Assembly (NCBI RefSeq): GCF_947623445.1
Contig: NC_135242.1
Span: forward strand, 21,762,001 to 21,826,000
Source of the DNA: Clavelina lepadiformis
Lineage: Eukaryota > Chordata > Ascidiacea > Aplousobranchia > Clavelinidae
Reading direction: 5' to 3'
Length of the DNA stretch: 64,000 nt
The notes below the pieces were generated by a model. It searched no databases. It was not told the DNA's origin and was given only the letters and a program-made list of their open reading frames with translations. Within the stretch, counting starts at the first letter, position 1. Every line of letters begins with the position of its first letter. Made by a program: the position numbers and the translations under genes. Shown here piece after piece: positions 14,858-25,660 of the stretch.

Positions 14858-15814
14858 AATTTTAAATGTATTCTATATACAGAAATTTTATATACAAATT
14901 ATAAGTTGTATCTACAAATACAGAAATAGAAAATATGAGTCTAGTGCACAACAACGCGATGCAATAATTTGTAGATTGGACTCTTGCTACTTAAATTGTG
15001 ATGTCATTTGGTTGTGCACTTTTGCACTAGACCCTAATAATCATATACACAAGCTGTGGTGCTTAAATATCAAGAGAGTCTAAAGTTTATAATCAGCAGT
15101 TTAAGTCGTTCATATTGTTTAGGCCTATATATGCCTATTAATATAATCAGCTTTACCTTTGAAATGATAAGCTAGTACTGTAGTACACTACAGAACTATG
15201 ATCGTTTATTCAAGTTTACTGTTTAGTCTCAAGTACACATTATTCGTACATGCGTACTAAACCAATGCTACCAAATTCTGACATCACAAACACCTACATG
15301 GCTGAGCAGTATGCACTTCTGTACAAATCCTTTCCTTTCCTGTACAAATCCTTTGTGCCGGTACAGTATCAGTTTATCAAGGCAAGACGGTTCCAGTGTG
15401 CTTATAAACACAATAACTCGATCAAAAGACCCTTTTTTCTTGGCACTCACGCTTTCTTGTTTTTCTCCGACCTAATTACAGATGAAGCTGCTTAAAGTAG
15501 GTAAAGCGCAAGACACATCGAACGTTAGGCTTCCTGTTACAAAGTGGTCGTCGATCACGAGCTCTTTGTTACAAAACAGCTGGAAATATAAGTAAACAAA
15601 ACAATTCAATCACGTGATGACAGCTCAAAGTACATTAAGCTCGACGCCACATTATGAGATAGGATGTGGCCTGTGGGCAGCTTCTTTTATGTATTACATT
15701 GACCATTAATCAAAAGGAAAAAGTAGGTCATATCTTAGCAACGGGCCGGTACATCGAAAAATCAAATGGCAAAGCCTTTAAATGTAAACAATAAAGGAAC
15801 TGACACCGCAAAGT

Positions 15815-16040
15815 AGGTCATGGCGTCACGCTGCCCGTTTTAAGATAGGCTGTTGGGTTAGTGAGAGGAGAATGGGTATGCAAAAGATTTTAGTAATTTA
15901 GGGTTTAGTTGGGGTTAAATTTCGATTAAAATGCTACTATATTATAACATTGTGTTAGGTTAACGAGACACTGGGGAAAATAGTTTAGAGCGTATAATTT
16001 TTCTAGTAAAATAGTGACAACCAGCATAATAATTATTTAA
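15815..16040 (-). repeat. Dispersed CCTAA-rich repeat, copy 2 (inverted)
   Basis: Read on the minus strand, this shows the same block order as copy 1: CTAACCTAACAC, a TTATAAT block, AACCCTAAATTACTAAAATC, then GCATACCCATTCTCC and a GGCAGCGTGACGCCATGAC end. It is clearly diverged from the copies in the methyltransferase array, so it is an older insertion. Confidence 0.55.
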
Positions 16041-18477
16041 CCCTTTAGCGCCAAAAATCTCCTCCGCCCTAAAACCATGCTAAACTATGACATTAAGCGT
16101 GGCAAAAACAAAAAAATGATTTCAATTAACTTATGCTTGCATATGTAAGCACTTTCCAAATCAAATAGGCTAAATAGGCCTATATCTAAAGGCCGCTTAT
16201 ATAATTGATTTACGCATGGGCTTGTGGCGGTTAGCACCATCATACCCTCATACCATGAGCAATTGACTTTAATTTCTTTGATTTACAGAATTCTTTACTT
16301 TTCTTCATTAATTATAGTTTATTATACTTTGCGTTGTATAATTTTCCGTTCGACTTTTGGCATAAGACCGATTCGTTTATTTTATTTTTTCAGTTGGCGA
16401 GTGATCAAATAGGCCTACAGTTTTTTACTTCTACGAGTGGACCGATCTGTTTCTGTGGAAGTGCTGACGAGAACGACACGCTACTTCCCAGAGAAGTTAG
16501 ACTACAAGTTTTTACGGGAGTCATTTGGGTCGATCGGCAGGGACCGCCACAGGCTAGTATTGATTGTTTGGTAATAGCGAAACACAACTGACTTGTACAT
16601 ACACGATTCTTTCATTTCAATTTTACACCCTTGTACTAACCGGATACGCGGAAAAAGATGGCAGCAAAAATTATGTTGTGGAAGATAACGATAGCCTATT
16701 GATAAAACAGCTGAATACAGCTAACAGATATATAATATTTACAAGCACATGTTTCGGTTGATAGGCCTAGTCCTACTATTTACAAGCATTTTCAATGCAT
16801 AGATAAAAACTGCCGCAGTATTTGTGCTAGCATGGATTGTTTCTATAATTTTGGTTCTTTTGGTATTTCTGTAACAAGTTTCACCCAAAATCATGAACTT
16901 AACTTGGCTATCGAGCATTTCACTTCCACAATCTAACGCTTGCTCGACAACAACTAAAACAAACCTGCCACGCCAGACGACAAACATCGCCCTTGTTCGT
17001 TAATTATATTTCATGACAATGCCCGGCTTAAAGTCATTGAAACTGAACAGGAAATGACCAGAGAAATAAACAAAAAGATCGAGACTAAGATTATTTAGTT
17101 GAACAAACGAAACTGGTTTGACTGTCCTGCACTACCTGGTTAAATGTGTCACTGTACTCCGAAACGTGCTAGTGGAAAAATCAACGGCTCTGATTTAGCA
17201 TGTGCTCGGGGCCCAATTTTAACAAGTTTAAAAATATATAATCGGCTTAAATGCAACCCTGCCTGGCGATATCTTTTAAGAGGAATTTTGTATTTATATA
17301 ACTAGTACGTTAATAGCTTTTTATGTTTGTGACCGTGTAACGTGGTACTAGCGTCACTAATTAGTATAATTTTAAACAGATTACAACCATTATCTAGGTG
17401 AAGCAACGTGGTAATATTGCTGACCTCGTAACCGACATAGGCCTAATATTTCAAAATGCAAAACAATTATTTTACAGGTTTGACCTGTTTGAATGAATGT
17501 AAAATCGGATTCACGAAAAAGCCCCGTCTTATATGATGTCTAGCAAACATAAAACACTGAGCTTAATCAACCAACATGGAAGATGTGATCAGATGATATT
17601 TGATGTATTTCTATAGAAATCTTCTATAGAAGATTTTTTTATAGGCCTACGAACTTAAAAAGTATCTTTCTTTGTGCACAAGTTTAATTGTATAATTTTT
17701 TTAAAACATCAAGACAAGAACTTGTTTTAAACTGAGGTTTACCGTACAAAGGTCGAACTAACCGTTTTAAGTTAAAAACAACAGGAATGGAAATTGTTAT
17801 GTATGGCTAAGTTTTGAATGAGGCCATACAATTTTGTACATGTCGCGTTTAAAACCAGCTCAACAAAGAACCGGTAGTGTACGTAACAAACGAGACAATT
17901 TTCAAAACTTTGCGTTGACTCAATGCAAAAGTTTCTTGACGTTCTAAAAATTACCTTTACAATTTCTTACAAAAAAATGAGATTAGGATATATGTTAAAC
18001 AACAACAAACGAAGTGACTGCTGGAAATTGCTGTTAAATAATAATTATTGACAATTTTAACTTAAAAAGTCAAAAAGTTGAAGTCGTTAATATTAAGAAT
18101 GTGTATATCAGAATCTGCGCAAATAAACAATCTACAAGAACAAAACGTAACGTAATGATGCAACAAATCCATACATCCAGCCTATGCAAGCGATCTCCTC
18201 GGTAATTTATGACGTAAATGAGGTCAGGTCAGCAGCAAATAGAAATTTTTGTCACGTTCAAAATTACGAGCTGTCGCGACAAACTGTAAAATTTTTATTT
18301 AATTATCTTCATTATTTTATTATTTTATTTCAACGAAAAAACGTACTTTTTAAGCTTTTTGAAAAATTTTTCATAATTCAACTGAAATGTTTTACTGCAG
18401 CATCCAAAACCTAACCTAACTGATTTTTATATTATTTAAATCTATAACATCAATCCCAGCCTTTATCTTATGGTTGT

Positions 18478-18700
18478 CATTATTTAACCGGAAAACAATG
18501 TTTGAAGTTTTTTTACAGTTTCTTGTTAACCTAACTGAAATGTTTCCTCTATTCTAAGTCTAACTTCAATTAAACCGTAAATAAGTAAAATCAATTTTTA
18601 GCATACCTATTCTTCTAACATCTAACCTAACTGCCTACCTACCTACCTACCTAACTGCCTTATAGCAATGGGCTGCATGACCTATAGTTACGGTAATGTA
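18478..18700 (+). repeat. Dispersed CCTAA-rich repeat, copy 3, with CTAC microsatellite
   Basis: Begins ATTTAACCGGAAAAC and has TTTCTTGTTAACCTAACTG, CTAACTTCAATTAAACC and AGCATACCTATTCTTC. The CTAACCTAACTGCCTA block is expanded into about four CTAC/CTAA units near 18635-18660. Ends around GGGCTGCATGACCTATAGTTACGG. Confidence 0.6.
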
Positions 18701-19518
18701 CGCATTGTCGTTTTAGAAAGGTTGGTATTTTTGTTTTCGGTAGAAAAACACTTAAATTAAGCAATAAATATTTTTTGCTGCCTGTTATAAACTGTTCTGT
18801 GTAATTGCTTCTGCTCTAAAACTTACAGTAGTTTATTACCTAATAATTGACCTTATAGGTTGCTAATACTTTTAAACCCCGGAAGCTCTAGCAGTTGTGT
18901 AAATCATCATATAGACTTATAGAGGTTAATATATTTAGACTTCAGACCAGTAGTCTTCAATCTTTTCTGAAAAATCGCCCTCTATGAAGGAGTTTCGCAC
19001 CAAATTTTCCCGCAATATAATTTATGCATTGTCTGAATGTGTTGTTTGTTTTCTAAAATAGTTTTTGTGTATGATACGCATCCAAGTTAAAACAAAATAA
19101 AACTAACAAGAAAATCAAGATTTTCAGAGTAATACGTTTAATACAGTATACATTTAGTACAGCATTTAACAGAGTAGAGTAACGAAATTCAGTTGCAAAA
19201 AGTCGCAGGTATGAACAAGTGCAAGCCTATAATTGCGCCAGTTGTTTATGTACAAACATTTTCAAAGCATGATTTTCAGGTTGCAAGCTGGTCAACTCAT
19301 AAAGTTGTATGTCATTTCTCCCAGTCGTGTTCGTGTCAAGAACATTGCGATATCTATTGCGCCAGTTCAGGCTTACTGCAGGCCAGCTGATAATAGACTT
19401 AACTGTCGTGTTGGGTGGGGTTCAATTACTTGTTTCGTGCTAGGCATATGGCGGTTGTCATCTGGATACCGGAATGGTCGAGTTGGTCATTACGTGTAGT
19501 GAAATAGAATGATATACA

Positions 19519-19820
19519 GTGCAATAGAGAGATATTCTGGACCGTGTTCCAACCTATTTCCTAAACGGTAAAAGTTCTTCATTTTTAAACACAATTTAAA
19601 TATTTCTGTATTTCTTTTTTTTTGCAAATAAATGTGCAATACAGAGATATTCTGGACCGTGTCAAAATCGTAATCGTGATACTGGGATTGTCGCGTTGCC
19701 TTTGCGGTTGTTTAGCGAGATTCTTTAACTTTTATAGTAGCCTATTTGCTACACAGTAATAGCTTTTCATTTTTAAACTCAATTTTAAATATTTCTGTAT
19801 TTCTTTTTTTCATATAAATG
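19519..19820 (+). repeat. Local tandem duplication, two units
   Basis: AGAGATATTCTGGACCGTGT occurs at about 19525 and again at about 19641. The following block (CTATTT, then TTCATTTTTAAAC, AAATATTTCTGTATTTCTTT) occurs at about 19551-19635 and 19739-19818. The units differ by substitutions and small indels. No coding capacity seen. Confidence 0.6.
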
Positions 19821-19887
19821 TAAGAAATAAAACAAAATACCGTAAACAAAAAGAACCGAAGACCTAAAACGCCTTTTTGCTTTTGAA

Positions 19888-20140
19888 AAATGGCTGCTAG
19901 CGGAAAAAAATCGTGCGTTTGAAGCTACTTTTCTGAGTTACTTGTTAACCTAAATTAAATCGTATAACATATTAACCTAAAGCTAACCTAAATTTACATT
20001 CTAATCTAAATCTAACTCCAATAAAATCTTAAATAGCTAAAATCAACTTTTTGCATACCCATTCTCTAACTTAACCGTCTATCTTTAACAACAGGCAGCG
20101 TGATCTTCATACGGAGAAATAGTCATTTGGTTAAACAATT
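19888..20140 (+). repeat. Dispersed CCTAA-rich repeat, copy 4
   Basis: Full-looking copy: starts near GGCTGCTAGCGGAAAAAAAT, then ACTTGTTAACCTAAATTAAA, TCTAACTCCAATAAAATCTT, AAATAGCTAAAATCAAC, TTTGCATACCCATTCTC, and ends near CAGGCAGCGTGATCTTCATA. It lies just left of the mirror-image transposon pair. Confidence 0.65.
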
Positions 20141-20184
20141 GATCGAGATTGTGGGGTGGAAAGTATGCCTCCTCCATCCCAATC

Positions 20185-21233
20185 GGTTCCACGACATATG
20201 ACCGCGGGAAAATGACCGCGAACAAACTCACCGGGGACAACTGAACGTGACGTAAATTGACCGCGAACAAACTGACTGTGATGTAAATTGACCGCGAACA
20301 AACTAACCGGGAACAGACTTACCGGAATGAAAATTGACCGGGAGGTAAATTGACCGTGCAAGTGCTGAATTATGAAGGGTGAAGTTGAATTAAAAGTGCT
20401 GAAGGGGAGTCCTGACGTACAGCTTCAATCTGACAATTTACTTAACTAAAGTGTCCATTGTTATTGCAATGAGTCCATTGTTACAACATGAGATAGGCTA
20501 CAACGCATTGTTTCACAATCTCATCAAACAACTCGTCTAGACCGGGAAAATGCATGTAACAATAGGAAATCTATGAATAAAGGTGAAAAACCCGTAGGGT
20601 CACCCTACACCAGTGGTTCTCAAACTGTGGTACGCGTACCACTAGTGGTACGCGAGAGCTTTTTAAGTGGTACCGCGTACCGCTGAACATGATTTTCGAT
20701 GTGCTGTGAGTAATGTGTTGCCCCGGATAGACAAGCTTGTGCAGAAGAAACAGTTGCTTCTATCAAATTAAATTGTGTTTTCTTGCTATTCATTGGTGTT
20801 ATGGTATAGTAATAACGGTAATAACTAATAAATACCGGTACATTTGAGTAAAATAAGTCATTCAGGAGCCAGGTGGTACGCAGTGTAGCAAAAAAAACGA
20901 ACGAGTGGTACGCGATCGCAAAAAGTTTGAGAAACACTGCCCTACACCCTACAAGGGGCCAAAAAACTCTACGAGTGGCAACCTTGACTGCAATACACAT
21001 ACTAAATTGGATAGTGACTAGATAGCGACTAGATAGTGAATTAGAATTTTGACCTTTTGACGGCCAATTTGTCGCCGGTTAATTTGATCGCCGGCCAATT
21101 TATCGACGGTTAATTTCATCGCCGGCCAATTTACGTCAAGGTTAATTTGATCGCCGGCCAATTTGTTGCCGGTCAGTTGTCCACTACCAGTTGTCGCCGG
21201 TGAGTTTTTTCACGGTCACTTCTCGTGATCCCA
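20185..21233 (+). mobile_element. Non-autonomous DNA transposon, left mirror copy, 8-bp TSD
   Basis: The element is flanked by TCCCAATC at 20177-20184 and again at 21234-21241, a perfect 8-bp target-site duplication. Its ends (GGTTCCACGA inward from the left, TGGGATCACGA inward from the right on the other strand) are imperfect inverted repeats. They are followed by shared GAACAAACTCACCGG and GACAACTG. Both subterminal zones are arrays of short units (GACCGCGAACAAACT and AAATTGACCG on one side, CAAATTGGCCGGCGAT / CAAATTAACCG on the other). No transposase is encoded; the 8-bp duplication fits the hAT superfamily best. This copy contains a nested hAT MITE at 20611-20939, so its own length without it is about 710 bp. 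Confidence 0.85.
20611..20939. mobile_element. hAT-type MITE nested in the left mirror copy
   Basis: 329 bp, bounded by CAGTGGTTCTCAAACT on the left and, on the other strand from the right, CAGTGTTTCTCAAACT. These are classical hAT-like terminal inverted repeats. It is flanked by the 8-bp duplication CCCTACAC at 20603-20610 and 20940-20947. The sister element at 21407-22124 lacks it and shows the uninterrupted target with a single CCCTACAC. Subterminal GGTACGCG blocks also pair across the element. No coding capacity. Confidence 0.92.
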
Positions 21234-21241
21234 TCCCAATC

Positions 21242-21398
21242 ACCCCATAATGCGTATGTATTACCAAAGTTAACGGATTTTCTTTTAAATTAAAAGGACA
21301 CAAAGCAATATTTCGGCCTATATGTTCAGCAAGTAGGTTAAATTATTTCCATACATTTTTTTCGCCAAATTAAAAACCTAAACAAATAGCTTTCAGCG
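21242..21398. other. Unique spacer between the mirror copies
   Basis: 157 bp of unique AT-rich sequence that would form the loop if the flanking inverted copies paired. No gene or motif recognised. Confidence 0.6.
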
Positions 21399-21406
21399 CT
21401 GAGCAG

Positions 21407-22124
21407 TGGGATCACGAGAAGTGACCGTGAACAAACTCACCGGCGACAACTGGTAGTGGACAACTGACCGGCAACAAATTGGCCGGCGATCAAATTAACC
21501 GTGACGTAAATTGGCCGGCGATGAAATTAACCGTCGATAAATTGGCCGGCGATCAAATTAACCGGCGACAAATTGGCCGTCAAAAGGTCAAAATTCTAAT
21601 TCACTATCTAGTCGCTATCTAGTCACTATCCAATTTAGTATGTGTATTGCAGTCAAGGTTGCCACTCTTAGAGTTTTTTGGCCCCTTGTAGGGTGTAGGG
21701 TGACCCTACGGGTTTTTCACCTTTATTCATAGATTTCCTATTGTTACATGCATTTTCCCGGTCTAGACGAGTTGTTTGATGAGATTATGAAACAATGCGT
21801 TGTAGCCTATCTCATGTTGTAACAATGGACTCATTGCAATAACAATGGACACTTTAGTTAAGTAAATTGTCAGATTGAAGCTGTACGTATCATACGTATC
21901 ATTACATATCATATACTACCATCAACTTAAACACAATAATTCAGCACTTGCACGGTCAATTTACCTCCCGGTCAATTTTCATTCCGGTAAGTCTGTTCCC
22001 GGTTAGTTTGTTCGCGGTCAATTTACATCACAGTCAGTTTGTTCGCGGTCAATTTACGTCACGTTCAGTTGTCCCCGGTGAGTTTGTTCGCGGTCATTTT
22101 CCCGCGGTCATATGTCGTGGAACC
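21407..22124 (-). mobile_element. Non-autonomous DNA transposon, right mirror copy, 8-bp TSD
   Basis: Same family as 20185-21233 but in opposite orientation. It is flanked by CTGAGCAG at 21399-21406 and 22125-22132, a different 8-bp duplication, so this is an independent insertion. The duplication fits the hAT target preference nTnnnnAn. It begins TGGGATCACGAGAAG and ends ATGTCGTGGAACC. Internally it matches the left copy closely in reverse complement, apart from a divergent stretch at about 21895-21945 and the missing nested MITE. The chance frame at 21948-22154 simply reads the subterminal repeats. Confidence 0.88.
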
Positions 22125-22645
22125 CTGAGCAGTATTCACCACTTTCTGCCATGACACAAACTATGACGTAGAACAAGGTGGAATTGAAGGCTTTGAAGAT
22201 AGAAGAATTGATTTGCAGGCTTTACCGAGGTATCTAAACTACAAAAGTTGGTGTTCGTAAGTTGTTGGTATGCTTTCATAAAGCATTTTTGCAACGTTTC
22301 ATATCACCATATTTTTTACAAGTCGATTTAAAACCAGCGCAACAAACAATGGGTTGTTCGAAAACAAACGATCCAAGTTTCTTAACTTTGATCTGGCCTG
22401 ACGTAGGAGTTTGAGTTTCTGCAGAAAGCCTTTACAATTTCTAATATAAAATGAGTGTAATTTGAGTAGATCACACTAACAATTTAAAATCGCTCGCTGA
22501 TGCCTTTGCTAATATAAAGAAAGTAATAAAAACTTAGATCAATCTTTTCTTCATAGATACTTAAAAGAAAGAATATGTTTAGAACGAAAAAAACTATACT
22601 CACGTACTAAGTATAAAAACGATATTTGCGCTTTTCGTTCTCACA

Positions 22646-22727
22646 GCTGTGATGGCCGAGTGGTTAAGGCGTTGGACTTGAAATCCAATGGGATCTTCCC
22701 GCGCAGGTTCGAACCCTGCTCGCAGCG
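22646..22727 (+). tRNA. tRNA-Ser (anticodon TGA)
   Basis: 82 nt. The acceptor stem GCTGTGA pairs with TCGCAGC, leaving discriminator G. The A box is TGGCCGAGTGG, the anticodon stem is TTGGA/TCCAA around CTTGAAA (anticodon TGA, serine UCA), and there is a long variable arm typical of serine tRNAs. The T arm is CAGGTTCGAACCCTG, which contains the B box GGTTCGAACCC. A T-run (TTTTTC) starting about 3 nt downstream is the RNA polymerase III terminator. No intron. Confidence 0.96.
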
Positions 22728-22735
22728 CTTTTTCT
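22728..22735 (+). terminator. RNA polymerase III terminator of tRNA-Ser
   Basis: Run of five T residues immediately after the tRNA 3' end, the usual pol III stop. Confidence 0.8.
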
Positions 22736-22929
22736 TTCAGTGTTTTAGAATTTGTTTTAAGTTTTTAATTATAATTTGAAGATTGCTTTGTGCAGCGTTT
22801 CATGTAAATCGGCAAAGTTGGTACCACACCTTCGCTTCTACCTCAATTTTAAAATATCACTGAGTACCTTCACTGCAATAGCAACAAACGGTTTTTTCAC
22901 GCTATTGCGAAACTATAGTTACTGTATAC

Positions 22930-23350
22930 TAGGGCTTCCCAAACTGGGGGTCGCGACCCCGCAAGGGGTCGCAGAGCGTATACCAATTTTACACGAAGTA
23001 CAAAATACAATCAAAACAAAATATCGTTCCAGCCTAATCAACATTGAAACCGCCTTGAGACCAGCATTAACATATATTGAGCCACGGCTGGACTTGCTTT
23101 GTAGCAGAAAGCAGTCGCACCAATCACACTCAATAAATGTGTGTGCTTTTTTGTTTCCAGTAGCCTACATATGTGTAAAGTAGTAAGTAGGCTTTGAGTA
23201 CTGGTTGCTTGAATTCAGTCTTTGCATCTCAATAAATGTCACTAATGACTAATGTATATTTCGCACTGCTAATCAATTTAAACGTGAAGGGTCGCGGAAA
23301 ACTTCCGAAGTTTGAAAGGGGTCGCGAGCAAAAAAGTTTGGGAAGCCCTG
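22930..23350. mobile_element. hAT-type MITE with GGTCGCG subterminal blocks
   Basis: 421 bp. The left end TAGGGCTTCCCAAACT pairs with the right end AGTTTGGGAAGCCCTG. The 8-bp duplication CTGTATAC is perfect at 22922-22929 and 23351-23358 and fits the hAT target nTnnnnAn. GGGGTCGCGACCCC near the left and AAGGGGTCGCGAGC near the right are subterminal. No transposase; it was mobilised in trans by an autonomous hAT elsewhere (inference). Confidence 0.92.
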
Positions 23351-23395
23351 CTGTATACCATTAACCATTTTCTAAAAGCCGGGAGTTATACTAGA

Positions 23396-23420
23396 GAAGT
23401 GGTTCCCAATCTTTTTAAGT
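23396..23420 (+). mobile_element. Isolated hAT-like terminus
   Basis: AGTGGTTCCCAATCTTTTT is a hAT-type terminal repeat without a convincing local partner. A matching inverted end exists at about 26455-26475, but the NDUFA1 gene lies between. I treat it as a truncated insertion. Confidence 0.4.
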
Positions 23421-23951
23421 TTATTCAATTTTTTTAGAAGTTTTTCAATCCATTTACGTTTGTAAGCGTAAAAACTTGTCTAAGCGGTTCTTTACATTAT
23501 ATATTGGTCCAAATATGTTGAATTATACAGAACAGCCGTTAACGGTATTAAAAAATTGCACCGATGCTTATAACTTTAGCTGCATTATAAAGTCGAAAAC
23601 ATCATGAAAACCTGAAAAGATAGCGTAATGCCTCACGGGCTCCTTATTTTAGACATCTCAGAATGTAAGGGTTCCAGTTTCTTCATTCACTCGGTTAAAG
23701 AACACTGCACCGCATCATGGCGTAACCATCGTTTGTAAATAAATAGTCGATTAATTTACTTGCGTGATCGCTGACACCATGTCACTTTATTTTTGCAAAT
23801 TGTGGGCCACAAACAATTGCGCCAAAAAGTAACTAACCTATATATATGTTTTTATGTTCTCACCAATTTCAACGTACGTCGTATACATGCTGCATAACTT
23901 TACTGCACTTTTTTAACAAGAAAACAGTTCAGTGCCATGGATAATATAGTG

Positions 23952-23957
23952 TTTATT
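23952..23957 (-). promoter_or_regulatory. Polyadenylation signal of NDUFA1
   Basis: AATAAA on the minus strand, about 45 bases after the predicted stop codon. The position supports the third NDUFA1 exon. Confidence 0.6.
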
Positions 23958-24000
23958 TTCTCATGCAAATAACAAAAATAAAGAAGGTAACGCCAAGATT

Positions 24001-25472
24001 TCATTTATAATTGCTTGGCCTCCACAAAGGATGAATCCAATTGACCTGAAACATTACAAAATATTTGTAATTGACCATTTGCTTATGAATCTACTATGTG
24101 TGTATATATATGTTGGTAAGACATCTGTTGTATGTAATGGTTCAGTTAAGACTATATTGCAGAATGTTTCCATAGTCTCCCAACCATTGAACTATTTTCT
24201 ACTCAATTACTTCATCATATCCTAAGCCTATTTAGCTAGGGATTTAAGTAGGTTACGCTTACAAACATTAAACAGATGGCTGCCACTATTCCACCAGAAA
24301 GAATTGCACATTCGAATCTATTTTTCACAGATTTTTGTTAATCTAACTTAAATGTTATAACCCAGTAATCAAAACATAACCCAAAATCACCTCCTAAGCT
24401 ACATTCAACTTCAATTAACCCTTAAATAAATAAAATCAACTTATTGCCAACCCCTTCTCCTAATATAACTGACTATCTTTAACAACAGGCTGTGTGACCA
24501 ACATATGATGAAATAGTCACTGTCTAAACCGCTTGAGGTTGAATTAACAGGTCTTGAAAAACAGAAAATTAATGAACTGATGCTGAATTGAGCAGGCTAG
24601 ACTTAGAGCACAATAGACAACATTACACGCCACACAAGTAAAAATATATGCAGTGTAAACCTGTAAACTGTATGAAAACTGAATGTTTGATAATATCAAA
24701 GCACTCAATTTGTCAAAAAGTGTGAATAAATATGCGAAATAAACCTTTTTACCTCTGTAGGGTGAATTGCCAAGCGTTCATCTCTTTCGTTTAAACGGCC
24801 ATGGCAAGTATATCGGGATACATGAGCTCCATAAGGTACCTGAAAATATCAAACAAATACTTTTATTAACAACGATAAGTCATTTCGTCTCAGTAGCCGA
24901 GTGGTTGAAGTGCGGGTCTTGCAATAATGCAACCCAGTGATGCTACCACTGTAACGTCCTTTGGCAGGGCATCAACGATGCTTGTTCCTGTTCTTCAATG
25001 GACCTAGTGAACAATTCTAACTTTGGGCAATACGTTATAAAAAATCAGGTAAAAAATATGTGGGTCTATTGGAACTTGCACAAAGGCTAACTTGGTGTAA
25101 TCAGGGCTTGAGCGATGAGGCATTCTCATGGGGTTTAGGGCGTGCAAAAAACTTTTCACAGTCCGAGGAAAACAATTATCCAACCATATTACTGTTTTAA
25201 TGCAAGCTCAGTTGCAAAAAGTCTTATTATATCTGGTGAGATTCCTTTTGGCGCTGGAAATGAATCAATATGGCAGTACTTCAGTCTTTGCAATTTTATA
25301 TTTAGCTACATAAGTAGTATAGCATTTGAAACAACTTGAAGCACTTTAGTCTTACCCTTCTATCCATAAAACCTCGATATTGAGAACGCTGCAGGCAGAT
25401 AATGGAACCCATCATGACCATGCCACAACCCATGATTGCAGCAGTAACAGGCAATACTTCAATCCATGTCAT
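24001..25472 (-). CDS. NDUFA1: NADH:ubiquinone oxidoreductase subunit A1 (MWFE subunit)
   Basis: Three minus-strand exons, 25472-25356, 24839-24753 and 24045-24001, phase 0 at both introns, giving 82 aa. NDUFA1 is a small one-helix accessory subunit of mitochondrial complex I, needed for assembly of the membrane arm. Exon 1 reads MTWIEVLPVTAAIMGCGMVM, matching the family start M-W-F-E-I-L-P followed by a single hydrophobic helix. Exon 2 contains CHGRLNERDERLAI, matching the conserved ERDxRL block. Exon 3 encodes only 14 residues (VNWIHPLWRPSNYK) before the stop and is the least certain part; human NDUFA1 has 70 residues. A TTG-initiated extension by four codons is possible but the ATG at 25472 is the sensible start. 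Intron 1 carries a tRNA-like SINE. Confidence 0.85.
24272..24525 (+). repeat. Dispersed CCTAA-rich repeat, copy 5
   Basis: Diverged copy inside or next to the NDUFA1 second intron. It starts around ATGGCTGCCACTATTCC and has TTGTTAATCTAACTTAAATG and CAACTTCAATTAACCC. It ends TTAACAACAGGCTGTGTGACC and GATGAAATAGTCAC. Confidence 0.6.
24885..25060 (+). mobile_element. Probable tRNA-derived SINE
   Basis: The sequence from about 24887 begins like a tRNA: CAGTAGCCGAGTGGTTGAAG holds a good pol III A box (TAGCCGAGTGG) and serine/leucine-tRNA-like D arm. The remainder does not fold as a tRNA and no clean B box is visible. It sits in NDUFA1 intron 1, antisense to the gene. A decayed tRNA pseudogene is the alternative. 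Confidence 0.45.
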
Positions 25473-25660
25473 TTTTTGTTTCAATTTAATAAAAAATCTG
25501 TCAACAGTTGAAATTTTAATCTTAGATCCTTTATGTTAAGATGGAATGAAAATGAAACTATTTGGCCTTGATATGCAAAACATCTATAGTGGAAAGTAGG
25601 ATACCTGCACGCACAAGGTTCATCAAAGTGCACGCTGAACTTTTTTATCTTCCTATTTAT

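Larger units (their letters stand above)
14858..19500. other. Spacer upstream of SLC66A1-like gene
   Basis: No gene is recognised. The region holds two dispersed-repeat copies (listed separately), a short local tandem repeat at about 15318-15355 (TACAAATCCTTT twice) and a small palindrome near 17612-17635. Open frames at 15250-15495, 16224-16987 and 18184-18414 overlap each other in several frames and show no family resemblance. Confidence 0.45.

Noticed and set aside
20620-21000. 126-residue minus-strand open frame
   Set aside because: Mostly inside the nested hAT MITE and its flank, with no protein similarity.
20185-21233. CRISPR-like array of short regular units
   Set aside because: Units are degenerate and adjacent rather than separated by unique spacers, and they lie inside a transposon with target duplications in a eukaryotic genome.
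20131-22154. Same peptide encoded at two places (frames at 20131-20361 and 21948-22154)
   Set aside because: The frames read through the subterminal repeats of the two mirror-image transposons; the shared peptide follows from DNA identity, not from a protein family.
22776-23183. 135-residue open frame
   Set aside because: It runs from tRNA flanking DNA into the hAT MITE at 22930-23350 and has no family resemblance.
24893-24965. Second tRNA gene (serine/leucine-like A box)
   Set aside because: Only the 5' part resembles a tRNA; anticodon and T arms do not form, so it was listed as a SINE-like element.
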